The translations under genes were made by a program, and so were the position numbers. Source: Actinomycetes bacterium (GTDB lineage: Bacteria; Actinomycetota; Acidimicrobiia; Acidimicrobiales; RAAP-2). Taken from it: 64,000 bases of DNA. The stretch is taken from positions 1-64,000 of the forward strand of contig JAJYVS010000002.1 of assembly GCA_021791895.1 (NCBI GenBank). The letters are read 5' to 3'. Shown here in pieces: positions 59,474 through 64,000 of the stretch. The notes below the pieces were generated by a model that saw only the letters and a program-made list of their open reading frames with translations, did not search any database and was not told where the DNA came from. Positions within the stretch are counted from its first letter, which is position 1. Every line of letters begins with the position of its first letter.

Positions 59474-61444
59474 TCAGCCACGTTCACGGTTCTGCCGCGC
59501 CACGAGCTCCATGTCGGCGTCGACCATCATGTGCACGAGGCTCGAGAAGTCCACCTCGGGCTTCCAACCGAGCACCTCGCGGGCCCGGGTCGGATCGCCG
59601 ACCAGCAGGTCCACCTCCGCCGGCCGCATGAACCGTTCGTCCTGGGTCACGTGGTCCCGGTAGTCGAGGCCCACGCGGCCGAACGCCAGCTCGCAGAACT
59701 CCCGCACGGAGTGGGTCGTGCCGGTGGCCACCACGTAGCTCGTCGGCTCGTCCTGCTGCAACATGAGCCACATGGCCCGGACGTAGTCGGCGGCGTAGCC
59801 CCAGTCCCGCTGGGCGTCGAGGTTTCCCATGGCCAGGGTGCTCTCGAGGCCGAGCTTGATCCGCGCCACCCCGTGGCTGATCTTGCGGGGGGCGAAGTCG
59901 AGCCCGCGGCGCGGCGAGTTGTGGACGACCACGAACCCGACGCCCGCGGCGAACTTGTTCGACTCGGTGGCGAGGTCGCACATCCAACCCCGGTAGGGAC
60001 GGACTTCGACCCGCGCGACCCGTTCGGGTGGGACCGGCGGCCGGGACCCCTCAGGTCCGGCCGGGCGCGCCGAGACGAGATACCGCTCGCCGTCTTGGCC
60101 CGATCGCACCTCGACGAAGACCATCTGCCCGAGCGTCCTGCGGGCCATCCAGACCAGCCCGGCAGCCAGGAGCGGGGAGGTGGCGCCGAACGCGCCGGCT
60201 CCGTGGTCCGCCCCGATCCCCTCGACGAGTCGGTACGCGGCGAGGAAGGCCCCCTGGAGGTGGGGCGCCGCGTTCAGGATCCGCTTGGGCACCCGCCCCG
60301 GCCCGTCCCGCCCCGACAGCTCGGTCCCCACCATCCGGAGGTAGGGACGGGCACCCCGCAGCTCGATCAGGGGCTCCGTCCGCCCGCCGGACCCGGTGCC
60401 CGAACACTTGGTGGCGGTGCCGCCGGTCACCCTCGTCCAGCATGCCGCCGCCTGCGCCAGGACGCTCTCGTCGGCACACCCGATGGTTCCCGCCTCGTCG
60501 TCCCCGAACGACCCACCGGCCGCCAGCGCACCGAGCAGCCACGCCTCGTCGGTGGTGAGCGTCGTCTCGAAGGTGTGCCCCGGCTGCTCGGCGAGGCGGA
60601 CGTCGTCGCCCTCGGCGAACCGGCGCGCCGGCTGCTCGCCGTTTGGGGTGAACACGATGTGGTCGGGGGTGCTCTGCACGATCCCGCCGTGCCCATGGAC
60701 AACGATGCTCTCCGCCTCGTACCACCACCCGGAACGGAGCCAGCAACGGCTCCAGCCCTCGCCGTCCCAGACCTCGAGCCCGTCCCCGTCGCGCTGCACC
60801 CGCCCCGTCGCGGCGTCTCGGGCGTCCACGCCGAGCAGCTCGCCGATCGCCACGACGTCGATGAGCCCGTGCCGGCGGACGACGACGGGAGTCTCGAAGG
60901 GCACGCTCTCGTGGTTGAACAGGATCCCCGAGCTGGCGTGCAGGCCGTAGCTCTCCGCGTAGTTCACGGTGATCCAGTGGCCGTACACCTTGGCCACGCC
61001 GTAGGGACTCCGGGGATAGAACGGCGTGGTCTCGCGCTGGGGGACCTCGAGCACCTTGCCGAACATCTCGCTCGAGCTCGCCTGGTAGAAGCGGATCTCG
61101 GGGTCCACGATCCGGATGGCGTCGAGCATGCGGGTGACCCCGAGGGCGGTGGTCTCACCGGTGAGGACCGGCTGGACCCAGGAGGTCTGGACGAAGGACT
61201 GGGCCGCCAAGTTGTACACCTCGGTGGGGCGGTGCTCGCGCAGCACATTGATCATCGACACCTCGTCGAGCAGGTCGCCGGGCACCAACGTGAGGCGGTC
61301 CTGGATGTGCGCGATGCGCTCGAAGTTGAGGGTGCTGCTGCGACGCAGCATCCCGATGACTTCGTAGCCACGGTCGAGGAGGTACTCGGCGAGGTAGGAA
61401 CCGTCCTGACCGGTGATGCCGGTGATGAGCGCACGGGAGGGCAT
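59474..61444 (-). CDS. gmd: GDP-mannose 4,6-dehydratase precursor containing an intein
   Basis: Extein: [92 protein letters not shown]. 656 aa total. Confidence 0.95.
   Translation of the reverse strand: MPSRALITGITGQDGSYLAEYLLDRGYEVIGMLRRSSTLNFERIAHIQDRLTLVPGDLLDEVSMINVLREHRPTEVYNLAAQSFVQTSWVQPVLTGETTALGVTRMLDAIRIVDPEIRFYQASSSEMFGKVLEVPQRETTPFYPRSPYGVAKVYGHWITVNYAESYGLHASSGILFNHESVPFETPVVVRRHGLIDVVAIGELLGVDARDAATGRVQRDGDGLEVWDGEGWSRCWLRSGWWYEAESIVVHGHGGIVQSTPDHIVFTPNGEQPARRFAEGDDVRLAEQPGHTFETTLTTDEAWLLGALAAGGSFGDDEAGTIGCADESVLAQAAACWTRVTGGTATKCSGTGSGGRTEPLIELRGARPYLRMVGTELSGRDGPGRVPKRILNAAPHLQGAFLAAYRLVEGIGADHGAGAFGATSPLLAAGLVWMARRTLGQMVFVEVRSGQDGERYLVSARPAGPEGSRPPVPPERVARVEVRPYRGWMCDLATESNKFAAGVGFVVVHNSPRRGLDFAPRKISHGVARIKLGLESTLAMGNLDAQRDWGYAADYVRAMWLMLQQDEPTSYVVATGTTHSVREFCELAFGRVGLDYRDHVTQDERFMRPAEVDLLVGDPTRAREVLGWKPEVDFSSLVHMMVDADMELVARQNRERG
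59918..60907 (-). other. Intein (330 aa) in gmd, Ser1 ... His-Asn / Ser+1, with LAGLIDADG-type endonuclease remnant
   Basis: Block [19 protein letters not shown], Block [16 protein letters not shown]-like [11 protein letters not shown] and [10 protein letters not shown], Block [21 protein letters not shown], Block G VVVHN/S. Splits the GMD motif FNHESPRRG. Confidence 0.93.
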
Positions 61445-61483
61445 CCGACAGTTCTACCCCTGGAATCGGGGCCAGTCTGCTAG

Positions 61484-61939
<456 letters not shown>

Positions 61940-61988
61940 CGCTTCGCCAAGGGACCGGCGCCGCGAACCGGCGCCCCGGTCCCCTACA

Positions 61989-63023
61989 GTGCCGACCGTG
62001 CCGGTGGCCGCCGTGGTCTCGTTCCGCCTGGGCGGCACCGATGGGGTGTCGATCGAGGCCGCGAAGTGGTGCGACGCCCTCGCGGCGCTCGGCTACGAGC
62101 TGGTCACAGTGGCCGGTGAAGGCCCGGTCGACCATCTGGTCGACGGCCTCGGCATCGGCGCGGCCACCGGCCCGGACCGCCCGGCCATCGAGCGGGCGCT
62201 CGAAGGCGCCGACCTCGTGGTCGTCGAGAACCTCTGCTCCCTGCCGCTCAACCCCGCCGCTGCCGAGCTGGTTGCCGAACTGTGTCGGGGGCGGCCCGCC
62301 GTCCTGCACCACCACGACCTCTCCTGGCAACGACCAAACCTAGGCCAGGCCCCGCCACCGGACGATCCCGACTGGCGGCACGTCACCATCAACCAGCTCA
62401 GCCGGGACCAGCTCCGAGCACAGGGGATCGAAGCGGTCACCATCTACAACCGTTTCGACACCACCGCCTCGGCCGGCGACCGGGCATCCACGCGTTCGGC
62501 GCTCGGGATCAGCCCGAGGGACCGGCTCTTCCTCCAGCCGACCCGGGCGCTGCCCCGGAAGAACGTGGGCGCGGCCCTGGCGCTCTCCGAGGCCCTCGGT
62601 GCCACCTTCTGGCTGCTCGGCCCGGCCGAGGACGGCTACGGCCCCGAACTCGAGGACCTCCTGGCCCGCTGCAGTTGCCCGGTCGTCCTCGGTCGGGCGC
62701 CGGCGGACACCGCTGACGCCTACGCCGCCAGCGACCTCGTGGTGCTCCCGTCGGTTTGGGAAGGGTTCGGCAACCCGACCGTCGAGTCCGCGGTCCACCG
62801 ACGACCGCTCGTCGTCGGCCCCTACCCGGTGGCCGGGGAGCTGGCCGCGTTCGGGTTCCGTTGGTTCTCGGTCGACGACCGCGAGGCGCTGGCCCGCTGG
62901 CTGGATCGCCCGGACCCGACCCTCCTCGAGGACAACTGGGAGGTCGCCGACACCCACTTCTCGCTGCGCGACCTCCCCGCACTCATCGCGGCGGTCCTCG
63001 AGACGCTGCCGGTCCAGTTCTGA
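61989..63023 (+). CDS. Glycosyltransferase (GT4-like)
   Basis: LFLQPTRALPRKNVGAALALSEAL, YAASDLVVLPSVWEGFGNPTVESAVHRRPLVVGPYPVAGEL. Confidence 0.88.
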   Translation: MPTVPVAAVVSFRLGGTDGVSIEAAKWCDALAALGYELVTVAGEGPVDHLVDGLGIGAATGPDRPAIERALEGADLVVVENLCSLPLNPAAAELVAELCRGRPAVLHHHDLSWQRPNLGQAPPPDDPDWRHVTINQLSRDQLRAQGIEAVTIYNRFDTTASAGDRASTRSALGISPRDRLFLQPTRALPRKNVGAALALSEALGATFWLLGPAEDGYGPELEDLLARCSCPVVLGRAPADTADAYAASDLVVLPSVWEGFGNPTVESAVHRRPLVVGPYPVAGELAAFGFRWFSVDDREALARWLDRPDPTLLEDNWEVADTHFSLRDLPALIAAVLETLPVQF

Positions 63024-63103
63024 GCGATCTGCACCGCGCGTCACGCGCGGACGTTCAAACACTGTGGCGGCCGACACCGGGGGTAGCCTGGTCCTGGGCC
63101 ACC

Positions 63104-63784
63104 ATGCTCACTAAGACCGTCACTCCGCCCACTCGAAGCCCGCGCTCTCGGCGCCTCGGCGCCACCGAGCGGCGCGAGCAACTGGTGCTCACCGCGCAAC
63201 GCCTCTTCGGTGAGCGCGGCTACCGCGCGACAACCATGGAGGACATCGCCCAGGCAGCCGGGGTCACCAAGCCCCTCCTCTACCAGCACTTCACGTCCAA
63301 GCGCGCCCTGTATCTGGAGCTCCTCCAGCAGGTGTCGCGCGAACTGCTCGCCGGGCTGCGTTCGGCGCACGGCAAGGCGGGCAGCCCGCGCGAGCTCGTG
63401 GAAAACGGCTATCGCGCCTATTTCGAGATGCTCGTGACCCACGCCGACGCGTTCCGGCTGCTCTTCGGGCGCCACGCCCCCGACGACCCCGAGTTGTTGG
63501 GTGCAGTCCGGGCGGTCGAGCACGAGGTGCTCGAGGTGATCGAATCCAAGATTCCCGGGACCCTCGGGGTCGAGCACCGCCGGTTGCTCGCCTACGCGCT
63601 CATCGGCATGGCCGAGGGCGGCTCACACTTCTGGGTCGACTCGACCCGCAAGGGTGCTCAGGCGACCGCGGCGGACGTGGAACTCCTCGCGAAGAGGATC
63701 GCTGACATGGCATGGAAGGGTCTGCGCGGCATCGAGGTCGGGAACGACGTCGGACTCACAACAGCCGGGCCAACCGTTCGGTGA
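63104..63784 (+). CDS. TetR-family transcriptional regulator
   Basis: RREQLVLTAQRLFGERGYRATTMEDIAQAAGVTKPLLYQHFTSKRALYLELLQQV. Confidence 0.93.
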   Translation: MLTKTVTPPTRSPRSRRLGATERREQLVLTAQRLFGERGYRATTMEDIAQAAGVTKPLLYQHFTSKRALYLELLQQVSRELLAGLRSAHGKAGSPRELVENGYRAYFEMLVTHADAFRLLFGRHAPDDPELLGAVRAVEHEVLEVIESKIPGTLGVEHRRLLAYALIGMAEGGSHFWVDSTRKGAQATAADVELLAKRIADMAWKGLRGIEVGNDVGLTTAGPTVR

Positions 63785-64000
63785 GGGTCCAGAGCTCCTG
63801 CGCGCAGGCCACGTAGACCTCGACGTCACCCCCGGCGGGGTCGGCGACGTCCTCGCCCGGGTTGAGTGGGAGATCGGCCAGACCGAGCGACCTGACGCGC
63901 CGAGACAGGTCACCGCCACCGGGTTCGAGACGGGCGCACAGCTGCCGGATGGTGGCGCAGCAGTCGGCGACCTCGGGGTGGTGCCGGCGGACGAAGCGCA
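63756..64000 (-). CDS. Partial low-molecular-weight protein-tyrosine-phosphatase-like protein (C-terminus)
   Basis: Minus-strand frame ...CARLEPGGGDLSRRVRSLGLADLPLNPGEDVADPAGGDVEVYVACAQELWTLTERLARLL*: LMW-PTP-like (D)VADPxGG...Y tail. Cut by the window edge. Confidence 0.55.
   Translation of the reverse strand, partial: RFVRRHHPEVADCCATIRQLCARLEPGGGDLSRRVRSLGLADLPLNPGEDVADPAGGDVEVYVACAQELWTLTERLARLL

Noticed and set aside
58460-61483. 1007-aa plus-strand ORF opposite ccmA, ccdA and gmd
   Set aside because: Antisense to well-supported genes, composed of low-complexity G/R/P/E/H-rich sequence typical of spurious ORFs in very GC-rich DNA.

Overview
This 64-kb, very GC-rich window is densely coded and looks like an actinobacterial chromosome. 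The lineage call rests on WhiB, a PdtaS-like kinase, DUF3107, DUF3090 and SCO1664-family genes, possibly Acidimicrobiia-like (inference). I support about 60 genes or gene remnants and one tRNA-Arg(CCG). Most are housekeeping: hom/thrC/lysA, argS, acnA, etfAB, dgt, mrp, two ArsA-type ATPases, and a complete System I cytochrome c maturation cluster (ccmABCDEFGHI plus ccdA). The points most worth a second look are: (1) a 330-aa intein inserted in the conserved FNHE^SPRRG motif of GDP-mannose 4,6-dehydratase, with one apparently dead LAGLIDADG motif; (2) a translationally coupled cluster with an orphan, apparently cytoplasmic class II DMSO-reductase-like molybdoenzyme, a thiolase, an acyl-CoA synthetase, a nitroreductase-family protein and an acyl-CoA dehydrogenase, with an 18-bp perfect palindrome upstream; (3) a 52-bp perfect palindrome inside the GGDEF region of a decayed CHASE-GGDEF-EAL gene, which looks like a template-switch scar or an assembly artefact; (4) a perfect CRP-type site (TTGTGA-N6-TCACAA), with a weaker second copy, just upstream of a whiB gene; (5) an IS110-type remnant next to a truncated TetR gene, and a frameshifted methyltransferase gene. 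Family calls come from reading the translations and recalling motifs. No database search was run.
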